Assembly: GCA_017354895.1 (NCBI GenBank)
Contig: CP071498.1
Location: 2,976,001-3,040,000 of the forward strand
Length of the DNA stretch: 64,000 bases
Origin: Podospora comata
Lineage: Eukaryota; Ascomycota; Sordariomycetes; Sordariales; Podosporaceae
Direction of reading: 5' to 3'
Part shown: one piece after another, positions 19,991 through 30,150 of the stretch
Numbering within the stretch: the first letter of the stretch is position 1
Layout: every line of letters starts with the position of its first letter
Notes under the pieces: model-generated
What the model saw: the letters and a program-made list of their open reading frames with translations, nothing else
What the model was told of the DNA's origin: nothing
Databases searched by the model: none
Program-made: the position numbers and the translations under genes

Positions 19991-22427
19991 GGCGGAGGAT
20001 TTGAGTTGCCCGTTGAGGTACTCGGTGAAGGACGGTGGGTGTTTGCTTCGAAGGATGTTCCCTGAGCGCAGCAATGGTTGGAGGTGTGACCTCTTTGACC
20101 CTCGGACAACTCGGGCCCTGAATGCAGGTACGTCCGTTCCAGGTCAAAAAGGAAGATTTCTTACTGTCTCAACGGTGGGTATGTGCAGTGCCGTGATCTG
20201 ATTATGGCAATCGCAAGTTGAAGCCCTTCTTCATTGCTGACCCCGCTCACTGAAGATTTCTTTTTTTTCAGGAACAAAATCACCGAGGGACACGCTGCTG
20301 ATGTGTGATCAAGGGAGCTGGTCCCGCGGTCTCGGCACATGCCCTTGAATTGGGACATATGTCCCCTGTTCTTTTATCAGGAGGGTTGCAGTCGGATCCC
20401 AGATGGGATGCCAGGCAAAGAACCAAACTGCATGCTCGGCCGTGCTTACAATGCATCCGATAGGCAGAGGCGAAACTCTCTTCCCTATCCACCTTGTCGA
20501 TTTTCCATTCTGACCAACGAGAGGCATTAGAGAACGTGGGGAAGCTGACTGTGTCGCGCTGAGGGGCTTGATGCCAAGGCCAACATTCCATTGAGCTGTG
20601 AACCGCTTTGCGTTTGAACCTGGCTGCGATCGGCGGGGTGCAACCCCCCCTTTTTGAGGTTGTTTCAGGGGTTCATCTTGGTTGTTCCTTGGGCCTGGCC
20701 AGACTTTGAGTCTTGTAGTTTGCGGGGGATACCTTATCATGGTGTGGGGATGCTATCAAGGTGCGTACAGTAAAGGTTGTCATGAGCTGCCAAAATGCAT
20801 TGTCAGCTTGCTGCGGAGATTTCTTGAGGCTGGAACCAATAGCCTTCTCGTCGCATTCGATAGCGCATGTGGTGTAACAACTGGGAGGCTCTTGGGGGAG
20901 AGGGGGGTTGGGGGTCAGCAATGGAGAGTTGCCATATCATTGCAGGTGAGCAAACACATCATAAAGTAATGCATGGTCTCTCACTGTGCTACCGTTGAAA
21001 CCGATATCGCCCCTTCAGGACTCTAGGGATTATCAAGGACAGCAAAACTTTGGCATCAAGGCCACCGTGCCAGCATCAGACACATGGAGAATCCTGTCAG
21101 GGCAATGATGACGTACATCACTGACTGCTTTCAGTCCAACACCACCATCCAGTAAATTCTTACTTTCTTTTTATGTGGGGGGCTAACGGCGGCGGGCGTT
21201 GTGTGGGGTGTTTTACGACATTCTACACAAAGAGTGACGAAATTGGCGATGAAATCTGAAGAACAGCAAAGGGAAGATGCCGGTCAATGTCATAGCAGAC
21301 AAAGAAAGATCTGAGCGATCCGTCCGTCCACAAGCACGTGGGTTTTAGATTTCTTCAATTGATCAAGTCAAAGAAATGCTCTTCCCTTCGGTGCTGCCGA
21401 TGAAGAGTACTGTACCTTTCCGTCCCCACGTGGCCGTTCGGCTCAACCCGTTGTGTTGGAGATACCCCTCTCAACACTTCAGCAGTTGCTCCATGGGGAT
21501 ATTATAGCTCGATTTTAATCCCCTCCTGGTGCAATACCTCCTTCGGCCTACCTTCCCATCCCATCCCGGAGCCTCGTCGGAGATTTTCTTTTTCTTCGAC
21601 GGCACACTGCAGCCACTGGTTCGCTCAGCTGAGCGGGATTGCTGCTGTGAAACCGGATCACTTTACCACGTGCAGCCAGGACGAACATATTTAATGTTAT
21701 AACCAAGGGAAACTTGCATGCGCCCGAAGAGAGAAGGGAACTGCTTTTTCTTTTCTTGGTGGTGTTTCTACCCGTCAACGTGATCTGCGGTGACGAGTTT
21801 CACAAACGGTTGGCAGCAGGAGGGGAGAGGGGATTGCCAGTGGTCAGCCAATGCAACGGACCCCCTTTTTTGGATTTCCAGGGGGTTTGGGGTGGTCAGC
21901 AGTGGAATGGTAAGGTTGGATTTCGGGGGTGGGCTTATTGTAATTAGGTAGATATGCTGCTTGCCTGATGCTGTCCTACGGGGTGGGTGCTGTATACACT
22001 TTGCTCCTCTGGCCGCCCGCGCTTTGTTTCTCCTGAGGCTTCTTGTGTTCCTATCGGAGGCATGGTGCGCAAGAACGGGGGTGTTATCCACTTACATTGG
22101 CTTCCTTTAAAGAAGAGGACGCCTCGGGTACCTTAATCTGCTTTTCCTTTTCCGAGCTGGGGCGTCCTGCTGGAGGTTTCTTTATCGTTCTGGACTTTGT
22201 TGTATTTTTAACTTGTGGGCTTCTGTCTCTCGGGTGGTGTTGATGAGGTCATCGTTTCTTCATGAAGGTTAAAAAGACGGAATCTGCCGTTTTTTATCTC
22301 TCCTTCGAGGTCGTAGCAGCCTTTATTGGGAAATATTGCACGCCCCCTTTCCTTCCCACGTGGGCCAAAATCGATATACCGACCTTACCTACCGAGCGCT
22401 TTGACGGACAGTGGTGCCAGATTCACC
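19991..22427. promoter_or_regulatory. 2.4-kb divergent intergenic region with four CACGTG boxes
   Basis: Lies between the heads of the monooxygenase and the SAT4-type gene. CACGTG palindromes stand at 21335, 21427, 21667 and 22357, the last 66 bp before the downstream start codon. G-rich runs occur near 20890 and 21880. No coding frame is convincing. CACGTG is the site class bound by bHLH regulators in fungi; which gene responds is unknown. Confidence 0.5.
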
Positions 22428-24012
22428 ATGGAGGCGTTTATTATTGAATCGTTTACCTTGTTGGGAGTTGCCTTGGTAGTTGTTGGGATGAGGACGTATG
22501 TTAGGTTGACGACTGTGGGGATTAAGGGGTTTCAGGCGGATGATTATTTAATGTTGGTTGCTGCGGTGAGTTTGTTCTTCTTGGAGATGTGATGATGGGG
22601 ATGGGGAGAGTTGGGGACTGATCACCTGTGCTGTGGGATAGGGCGCGTATACTGTGGAAACATATCTTGCGTACTCGGTGGGTGCGTTATGGAAGGGGTT
22701 GGCGAATAATGCGATGACGGATGAGCAGAGACGTCTGCTTGATCCGAACAGTGAGGAGTTTAGGTTGAGGTATGTGCTGACTACATCACGGCCTGCTGGA
22801 GTGTGGTAGCTCATGATTGGACTGCAGAGTCAACGGGTCCAAAACTCAGGTTGCTGGGTGGTCGACGTACACATTTCTTCTGTGGACGATCAAGGCGGCG
22901 ATATGCACCTTCTATCTTCGCCTGACAGTGGGTGACAGACCAGCCACTGTATCATCACGATGACTGCTTGCTGATACCGGCGTAGGAAGGGTTGGAATAT
23001 CGCAAGCGCATCTTCACGGGCTTCGTGTTGATCTTCACCACCTGGGTTGCCGTCCTCCTGTCAATATTGCTGGGCTGCCGTCCTCTCGAGAGGAACTGGC
23101 AAATCTATCCAAATCCCGGCAGCAAGTATCCAATCTGTTGTACCCAAAACACCGAATGCTAACGCCATGTCAGATCACTGTCAACCGGCCATCTCCAACA
23201 TTGACATCTTTGTAACTCTTGGGTTGAATGTCTCCACAGACATTTACCTCATGAGCATTCCCATACCCATGCTATGGCGTGCTACCATGAGACCGATGAA
23301 AAAGATTGGGCTCATTGTGTTGTTTTCTGGTGGAGCGTTTGTGACGGTGGCAGGAGTGTTGCGATGTATCCTGATTGTTACAGTGAGTTATACAGAATGT
23401 CAGTGCAAAAGAAGAGACAGTAACTAACCTGGGGTGTTGCAGGATCCCATCAACGGCGCTCAACAAGCAGGTTCCTGGGCCGTCCGGGAGACGTTTGTGG
23501 CTGTGGTGACTTCCAATCTTCCCATGTGTGTTCCCCTAATTAACAGATGGGGTCGACCAATTTTGGGAACCCTAAAGTCCCTCAAGTCAACAACGGGCAG
23601 GATGACACGTTCTGGCCGTTCAGATCCGAAGCATGGAGCGTTCAGGCTTGAGGATAAGAACCCGAGACGTGGAATGGGGCCGAGGAGTGTCAATCCTATT
23701 ACTGAGCTTACGATATCCGAGACGGAGCTGGCTGAGATTCAGCACCAGGAGTATTTTTGGAATCCCAATAAGGGTCGTCACGATCCAGAGAGCGGACTGG
23801 ATGGTGAGGGTACGAGCCCAGGTGGGTTGATCTGGAAGCAGACATCCCTCCAAGTGTCGGAGTCGAGAAATTACCATGGTGATGGTGTGGATGAGATTGA
23901 CTTTGGGGATTATTATCTTGTGGAGCAAGCAAAGAAGAGCGCCGAGATCATGGCCACTTCGCCGACTGGAAGGAGTTGGAAGACTTCGAATAGCAACCGC
24001 CAGGATCGATGA
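22428..24012 (+). CDS. SAT4-type rhodopsin-like integral membrane protein
   Basis: Six exons (22428-22565, 22642-22769, 22828-22927, 22986-23121, 23174-23382, 23443-24012) encode 426 residues. The chain has the seven-helix layout of the fungal SAT4/rhodopsin-like family. It starts MEAFIIESFTLLGVALVVVG with RTYVRLTTVG and the ADDYLML motif after helix 1, then VNGSKTQVAGWSTYTFLLW, TFYLRLTEGLEYRKR, SILLGCRPLERNWQ, HCQPAISNIDIFVTLGLNV, DIYLMSIPIPMLWRA and GAQQAGSWAVRETFVAVV. A long cytosolic acidic/polar tail follows. Intron 4 (23122-23173) uses a GC donor (GCAAGT); only this join gives the family's PNPGNHCQPA, because the nearby GT donor breaks the frame. Members sit in the plasma membrane as putative receptors; ligand and signalling partner are unknown. 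Confidence 0.88.
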
Positions 24013-24318
24013 TCGCTGTGAATAGCAGCATGATGTCGATACTGTCGTGAATACTGAGGAAGTGGGGTTCATGTTTATTTTGGTCATTCCACAATAGAGG
24101 GACAATAGTGAATAGAGAGCACTAAAAAGTGCATTGTCGAGCTGTCAGTATTGGGCCGTGGTCACAACAATGGCAGGAGCGCTGGGGAAGCCCACCCACC
24201 TTTTTCTTAGGACTTGCTTGGATTCCTCCTTTGAGCTTTTTTTCTCTTGCACTTGACATCACGATATCCCAGCAAACATCATTTTGAACGTTTGCAAACG
24301 AAATTCGAAACAACAGAA

Positions 24319-25421
24319 ATGTCGTCGTCGAATGCTTTCCTCGTCACCTCGCGCGCCCCCGGTCGCCCTCACGCACTCGATTGGCACCCGGGTGCGTGGT
24401 GGTTTGCGGCTCGAGTTGTAAGTTTTTCACCCAAGCTACTGACATCTCCAACATGATTGTCGCTCTGTGCCTTAGAATCTTTGATCTTTCAGTTTCAGCC
24501 CACCCCAATCCATCATATTCACCACACAATCTTCCTTTGTTCTTCCCTAACCTGAGATTACTAACAAGTCTTGAATGCCAGAACCCCGATCATCCCAAAG
24601 AGAACGCGGAGAGGGTGCAGAGGGAGAGGGTGGAGGTTATGAGGGCGAATCCCTGCCCCAGGGGCTCCTTTGTGAAGTTGCTTCGGGACGAAGATTGTAA
24701 GTTTCCCCAAACATTTTTGACTCTGGCTTTTTTGTCTTGTTACTTTTCTTTTTCGTTTTAAAAGGAAACTCTAATATTTTTAGGGGAACGAGTCTTGCCT
24801 GCACGCGTGAGCCCTCCCGCGACGCCTGTCCGCGCCTTTGCCAGCAGCTTGCCCGAGCGTAAGACGGGCGTGGCCAAGCCCAAAGTTGCCGTCCGCGAGC
24901 GCCATGTTGGTAGTCCTGCTGGGATGGTTTTGGGAAATGTTGGGATGAAGGAGAAGGTTGGGAGGTTGGGGGATGACTGGTTGAGGCAGCGGAGGGGGTG
25001 GTCCAATGCTGTAACGGGCACAGATTGGATTGGGGTGTTCAAGCAGTTGGTGGAGTGGGTGGTTGGCGAGGTGGGCGATAAACTCACTGTTGCTGGGTTT
25101 ATGGTGTTTTTCGCGCTGTTGTGGGCCGTGGTCATGACGGTGGTGTGGATAGTGCAGGCGGTTGGCCAAATATGGTATACCTGGTACGGGCAGGAGAAGA
25201 TTGTGGTCTTGGAGGAGGTTGATTCGGAGGGCAGGGATCGCAACAGACCGGCTTTCCTGGATATCGATGTGGAGGAGATGGCTGGGAGTTTGCTTGGGAA
25301 GCGGAGGGAGAAGGGCACCGGTGTTGTTGGGGCCGAGGCTGAAGATATCGAGGCGTTTAGGGGACGGCTCAAATCTTTCGCTACTAAGCATCCGGGTCGT
25401 CGTGGGAGGAGCTCGCCATAG
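24319..25421 (+). CDS. Unknown protein with one membrane helix
   Basis: Three exons (24319-24417, 24583-24697, 24784-25421) encode 283 residues. The N-terminus MSSSNAFLVTSRAPGRPHAL is followed by DWHPGAWWFAARV, then after a 165-nt intron (branch ACTAACA, acceptor GCCAG) NPDHPKENAERV and RANPCPRGSFVKLLRDED. A second 86-nt intron splits a Trp codon before WERVLPARV. One strong helix (FMVFFALLWAVVMTVVWIVQ, ~185-205) is followed by a polar tail ending RGRRGRSSP-like. The Trp/Arg-rich head and CPRG motif look conserved, but I do not recognise a named domain. The stop lies 41 bp before the hairpin array described separately. Confidence 0.72.
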
Positions 25422-25462
25422 GCTTTATGCCTTTCCCAACACCAAACCGGCGTCATCACTAA

Positions 25463-25824
25463 CCGAGTGGGCATTATCGAAACTCGGCGAGGCGCAGACA
25501 AACGCAAACGACACCATTGGGGGGCATGATCAGCATCCGATTGCGCATTATCGAAATTCAGAGAGCTCTCTCAACAACCCAGGCGGGCATTATCGAATGC
25601 TGGGTCAGCGTTGATGCATTGGAAGTTATTTTCAAAGTCCTGTCCGCGACCGCAAGAGGCATACGGGCCATCCAAGTGGGCATTATCGAAACTTGGACCG
25701 GCGTTTTGAAGACCCAAGCGGGCATTATCGAAGCTTGGGCGGGTGTTTAGAGTGTATTTAGGAGGTCTTTAGTCATTGGAAGAAGGAGTATGGGCCGTTC
25801 AAGTGGGCATCATCGGAACTTGGA
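25463..25824 (+). repeat. Array of hairpins with a constant 13-nt loop and covarying stems
   Basis: The core GGGCATTATCGAA recurs at 25469, 25585, 25678 and 25720, with near copies at 25543 and 25805. Each good copy is flanked by arms that pair: CCGAGT/ACTCGG (25463-25487), ACCCAG/CTGGGT (25577-25605), TCCAAGT/ACTTGGA (25671-25697), CCCAAGC/GCTTGGG (25713-25739) and TTCAAGT/ACTTGGA with one G-T pair (25798-25824). Stem bases change on both sides together while the loop stays fixed. Core-to-core spacing is 42 nt twice and about 85 nt once, so an underlying 42-nt unit is likely. Part of the array is also an open frame (25517-25750) with a repeated GIIE-x-W peptide motif. The array follows an unrelated gene's stop codon. 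Nature unknown. Confidence 0.8.
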
Positions 25825-26455
25825 TGGGCGTGGGAGACCTGGGCCGGCCTCATCAAGCTCGGGCATGCATCTGCACATGACTTCGTCACCTCTCTGCATC
25901 GCCAGGACATTATCTACCTTTGGGCTAGGGATGCGCTGGAACATTTTACAGGTCTGTCACGCAGGTTGCTAGGGGCATATCGGGTTATAAAGGTGTTCAG
26001 GAGGTTGCTTTATGGGTAGATGGATACCAGCCAGCTCTTTTGTGTTGTTTGTTGGGCGTATATATATATTATGGGATGCATTTGTTTAGATGATCTTTGG
26101 ATATGTCGCAGAGAACCCGTCTCCCCCACAGAACGGTTGAAGATTGCTAGCAATATATCACTTTGCCCGAAGTGACTATTCCCAATGACGTGATACCAGT
26201 CCCCCCGCATTCGTCCCTTTTGCTCCGCCCTATGCCCGCCAAGCCGTAACGTTGTGACACACGGCTCTCTATCTGACGCGCCCTTTGCTGAACTCGAGCA
26301 GAATGCTTACCTAACGCAAACGGTGTTTATCTTCCTGTTTGAGCCGCTTTGCGTAATTCATCGCCGTTTCCTGGGCTCGATATAATAAGGCCTGCTAGAA
26401 ATCGTCCTATACACCGTTGAGCATCACCAAACCCTCACCAAAAACATCAGCAGTC
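25825..26455. other. Intergenic, 0.6 kb, possibly decayed coding DNA
   Basis: Just after the last hairpin a frame (from ~25763 to 26019) reads with many Trp and amphipathic residues (WAWETWAGLIKLGHAS), which may be a remnant of a coding repeat. From ~26020 to the GFA start nothing is recognised. Confidence 0.4.
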
Positions 26456-26989
26456 ATGGTCTCCCCAGACAAATCCCAAGAGCAAGGAAAAGGCTTCACG
26501 CTCTCGTGCGAATGCGGCTACATAACCATGACGACCCCCTCCCGCACCCCCTCCGGCATGGCACATTGCCACTGCCGAACATGTCAAAAACAATCAGGCT
26601 CGGCGTTTGGAACCTCTGTTTATTACCCCACCGACCAAGTCTTTCCTTTACCCGTGGATTTGGAGGCGAAGTTGTCAGTGTTTGAGCACGGGACTGACAG
26701 CGGGAACACAATGAGATGTTATTTCTGTCCCAAGTGCGGCGTGAGGATTATGCACCAGGGAATTCTGCCAGATGGGAGCTGGAGGGAGATGATGAGCTTC
26801 AAGGCGGGGACGTTTGATGACTGGCCTGAGGAAGGAGGGCTGAATTGGGAGGAGATGGGGGCGAGGCACATCTGGACGAGGAGTGCGAGGATGAATCTTT
26901 GTGGGAATTGGGAGGCCTGGGAGAAGTATCCGGATGATATGGTTGATAAGAAGAAGGGGGAGGGGGAGGGGGAGGAGAAGAAAGCGTGA
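26456..26989 (+). CDS. GFA-domain (formaldehyde-activating/CENP-V type) zinc protein
   Basis: An intronless 177-residue chain starts at the first true ATG of the frame (MVSPDKSQEQGKGF). The zinc-site cysteines of the glutathione-dependent formaldehyde-activating fold are all present: Cys18 and Cys20 in SCECGY, Cys38/Cys40/Cys43 in HCHCRTCQKQSGSAFG, and Cys91/Cys94 in FCPKCGVRI. Other family marks are MRCYFCPKCG and ARHIWTRSAR. The acidic/lysine tail (KKKGEGEGEEKKA) is low complexity. Relatives promote condensation of formaldehyde with glutathione or have unknown small-molecule roles; most fungal members are uncharacterised. It stands alone upstream of guanylate kinase with no operon-like link. 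Confidence 0.9.
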   Translation: MVSPDKSQEQGKGFTLSCECGYITMTTPSRTPSGMAHCHCRTCQKQSGSAFGTSVYYPTDQVFPLPVDLEAKLSVFEHGTDSGNTMRCYFCPKCGVRIMHQGILPDGSWREMMSFKAGTFDDWPEEGGLNWEEMGARHIWTRSARMNLCGNWEAWEKYPDDMVDKKKGEGEGEEKKA

Positions 26990-27310
26990 GGTTGGGGAGT
27001 TGGCGGAGAGGGTTAGGGGTAGGGTTGGGCGAGATTGGGTCGGATGTACTCTGGCTCGCTGACAATGCGTACGATGTTTAATCTATCAACGAACCCTTAT
27101 TGCTATGTAATCGCATTAAAGCAGAAAAACGAGGTACCAGTGACTCAGATACCACAATGTCATCCTCAAAGTCATGGGTGTCGTCATTCAGGAACAGTCA
27201 AACCCTGAAAGCCAATTGAGTGGGGCAGTTATGCACGCCAAACTTTGTGCCTGGGCAGAACCCTCGTCAGAGTGGCCCAATTTCCAAACGGCGCCTTCTT
27301 TCTCCAGACC
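26990..27310. other. Intergenic, 0.3 kb
   Basis: Promoter and leader of guanylate kinase. Nothing further recognised. Confidence 0.5.
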
Positions 27311-28318
27311 ATGCGACCGTTGCAGCAGCTTTCCCGATCTTCGTTCAACGTCCTTCGTTCACGCTTTGTACATACAATGGCTCCAGGTCAGTTCCTCTCC
27401 TCGTCTTCTTGCCCTGATAGCGCTGAACCCGGCCTTCCGCGTTTTCTGCCCCGCCATTTCCGAACCATCCGAAATCTCGAGGGGCATGCGCACCTTGACG
27501 AACACCGCTGATGTTCCTCGATGAACAGTCCCTGATTCTCGTCCTATCGTTATCTCCGGCCCCTCCGGCGTCGGAAAGGGAACTCTCTACGGCCGCTTGT
27601 TCCAAGTATGACCTACCCTACCCACGCGCAACAGTTTCCCAGCACGAGACCACGAGACCGACGATGTTGACATGACCCGTCTACTCAGAACCACCCCGAC
27701 ACATTCACTCTTTCCGTTTCGCACACCACACGTGGCCCCCGCCCCGGTGAGACCGATGGTGTCCACTACCACTTCGTAACAAAGGAGGCGTTCGAGGCGC
27801 TCAAGGCAGCTGATGGGTTCGTCGAGAGGTAACACGCCCGCCACACAAAGATCTACACAGAGAGGAGGAAGAAAGCTGACTAATGGCTTCGGAATAGCGC
27901 CAAGTTTGGCGACAACTACTACGGTACCTCAAAGCAGACGATCGAAGAGCAAAAGGCCAAGGGCAAGGTGACCGTGCTTGATATCGAGGTCGAAGGTGTG
28001 AAGCAGATCCAGGCGCAAAACTACCCCGCGCGGTATGTCTTCATTGCGCCGCCTAACGAGGAGGCGCTGGAGCAGAGACTGAGAGGGAGAGGCACCGAGA
28101 GCGAGGAGAGCATCCAGAAGAGGCTAAAGCAGGCCAAGGTTGAGCTCGAGTATGCCAAAGTGCCGGGAGTGCATGAGAAGATCATTGTCAACGATGTAGG
28201 TTCAGGGTGTGAGTCTGTCTTGGTTGCAAAGACAGGTGCTAACGTTCTGGGTGTCTAGGATCTGGAAAAGGCGTACAAGGAGCTGGAGGAGTTTGTCTTT
28301 GCGGAATCCAAGGCGTAA
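27311..28318 (+). CDS. GUK1: Guanylate kinase with a possible mitochondrial leader
   Basis: Five exons (27311-27386, 27529-27605, 27689-27828, 27898-28195, 28259-28318) encode 216 residues. The enzyme phosphorylates GMP to GDP with ATP and is essential for guanine nucleotides. Visible motifs are the P-loop GPSGVGKGT (~36-44), [19 protein letters not shown] for GMP binding, [23 protein letters not shown] and the lid RLRGRGTE. From an internal ATG at residue 23 ([11 protein letters not shown]) the length would be 194, the usual size. The extra 22 residues ([19 protein letters not shown]...) are basic, Ser-rich and free of acids, like a mitochondrial presequence, so two products from two start codons are possible. 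All introns are GT-AG, and the last one precedes the final helix. Confidence 0.93.
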
Positions 28319-28728
28319 GGGAGGTTTGGAGTTGGAGTTGGTTGGAGTTGTATAGATGGAATCCTTCAACCTGGTCGTCAATTTCGAACGCTAGCATCCA
28401 AGTCCATGTGCTCATTCCAGAAGAAGGTCGCCACTGTTTGACAATGCGGCTGACTACGAGGCAGTTGAAGAGGTGCAGGGGACTTGGATCATCTGTCGTC
28501 TTGACCTGCAATTTCGCCTTTTTGCATGTTCAAGTCGGTGTCTTTTCGTCTGAACCTACGAGCCGTACCCCATGACAGACTGGTTGCCGCCCTTCCGCTA
28601 TTCCTTTCGCTTCCCCTCCTCTGCTTATACTTTGACTGGACCTCCTTCCTCTGCTTCGACGTGGCCAACTCGAATTGCTTCTCTGAAGACGAACCACCAC
28701 GGAGCACCCGCCATCAACACAATCAACG
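28319..28728. other. Intergenic, 0.4 kb
   Basis: Between guanylate kinase and the first 2EXR-like gene. C/T-rich leader near 28600; nothing else recognised. Confidence 0.5.
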
Positions 28729-30150
28729 ATGGACGGAACATCTACAGAAGACGATGCCCTCTCCGGTATGGTTGAGGTTTTGTCTCTCGCCATGGACAAC
28801 ACATCTTTCAGCTCTACCACTAAACCAACCGCGACCTTGAAGCTTTTCAGTCAATTCCATGCCGAGATACAGTGGTGCATCTTCGAACAATTGCTCGACC
28901 TAGAAGGCCTAGGACGTGACCCAGCAGTGCACTTCCTAACCGGTTTCCCTAGAACGTTGGCAAAGGCACTGTTCAGCTCTGACCCAGACGAGACGATGGA
29001 TACAAGGCTCAGGCATACCTTTGCACAGGGCGTCGACTTTGTAACCCATGATACCATGAGCCTTCTCGGAAATTTCAAGCGCACAGATCGGCGCGGACGA
29101 GAGTATATCGCAAACGCCATCCCTCATCACATTCGTCTCCGGCAAATTGCCCAAACATGTTCGCTCGCAAGGCGTGTAGTCCGAACTCACCAACAAAAAA
29201 AGACGCCATTTGGCCTGCACGGTGGCAGGTCTATTCTCGTTAACGAAGAGGATGACTTGTTCTATTTCGACATCCTCGTCCTGTCAAAGAAGCCCCGCTC
29301 AGACCTTGTTTTGCATCTCAGATCGGCGAACACCATCAACGAAGAGCTGACGGACTGTCTGATAAGTCCGGTCCCCATGGTTCCTGGTGCAGATCTTCTC
29401 AAGGGCGTCCGCCGCTTGGCTGTGCCGGTCTGGGTGTCAAAGCTGACCGATGGCGGGTGTCCAGGGTGGCATTTCCAGCCGAAACGGCAACGTGATCTGG
29501 TGGATTACAGTGATAGCTCTTGTTCGGAAAGCGATTCGGAAGATTACGATTCTAGCGATTGGCCTAAGAAGGTGCCCTGTGACAGGTGCGGTCGCGTTAT
29601 GGGAGGACATTTCAAGGTCACCTGGCCGGAGGAATACGTACTACTGACTGCCGCTTGGCTTCCTGCCCTCCAAAGCATACACTATGTTGTTCATAACGAG
29701 ATTCCACCGCCGGGTTCACTCGGCTCTGATTACGCACCCTGGCGGGCCCTGGCAGGTCCGAGCCCGCAAGAACCAGCCTTGGTGTTCGTAGATAGTTGGG
29801 TGACGACCGCTACAGCAATGTACCGACATAAAGGAAATTGCAAAAGCTCACGATTCAGCGCAGTGGGGGCTGAGCCTCCACAAACCTTTCAGTCTATCGG
29901 AGGATCCTTGGTCGAGCTGTTTGCTCCTATTGACTTCCACGTCTTGCTTCACGCTTTCGTCGCAGTGCCATTTTTCGATCTGGATTGGGCAGCATCGTTT
30001 CCTATGGACAGTCAGCTTCTCAAGGTGTGGAAAGACAGAATTCCCCATCTGAGCTTCAGATACCTCAGATGGGTGCCAGAGGGGTCCGACTTACTTCCTT
30101 GGAAGACGGATCCGAAGCCGCATGGTACACCCAAGAAGAGGCGACAATGA
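28729..30150 (+). CDS. 2EXR-like protein, first copy of a tandem pair
   Basis: An intronless 473-residue chain starts MDGTSTEDDALSG. The section LFSQFHAEIQWCIFEQLLDL (~41-60) resembles the opening of the fungal 2EXR domain (F-box-like start with a hydrophobic helix). Later marks are PGADLLKGVRRLAVPVWV, a Ser/Asp-rich loop (YSDSSCSESDSEDYDSS) followed by a CDRCGR pair of cysteines, LLTAAWLPALQSIHYVVHNE and a C-terminal IGGSLVELF. The second gene 1.2 kb downstream shares these blocks in the same order, so the two are old tandem duplicates. The 2EXR family is large in fungi and lacks a defined function; a role in protein interaction or turnover is a guess. This copy is intact. Confidence 0.72.
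   Translation: MDGTSTEDDALSGMVEVLSLAMDNTSFSSTTKPTATLKLFSQFHAEIQWCIFEQLLDLEGLGRDPAVHFLTGFPRTLAKALFSSDPDETMDTRLRHTFAQGVDFVTHDTMSLLGNFKRTDRRGREYIANAIPHHIRLRQIAQTCSLARRVVRTHQQKKTPFGLHGGRSILVNEEDDLFYFDILVLSKKPRSDLVLHLRSANTINEELTDCLISPVPMVPGADLLKGVRRLAVPVWVSKLTDGGCPGWHFQPKRQRDLVDYSDSSCSESDSEDYDSSDWPKKVPCDRCGRVMGGHFKVTWPEEYVLLTAAWLPALQSIHYVVHNEIPPPGSLGSDYAPWRALAGPSPQEPALVFVDSWVTTATAMYRHKGNCKSSRFSAVGAEPPQTFQSIGGSLVELFAPIDFHVLLHAFVAVPFFDLDWAASFPMDSQLLKVWKDRIPHLSFRYLRWVPEGSDLLPWKTDPKPHGTPKKRRQ

Noticed and set aside
27008-27026. Telomere-like GGGTTAGGGG string
   Set aside because: A single imperfect copy after a coding region, not an array.
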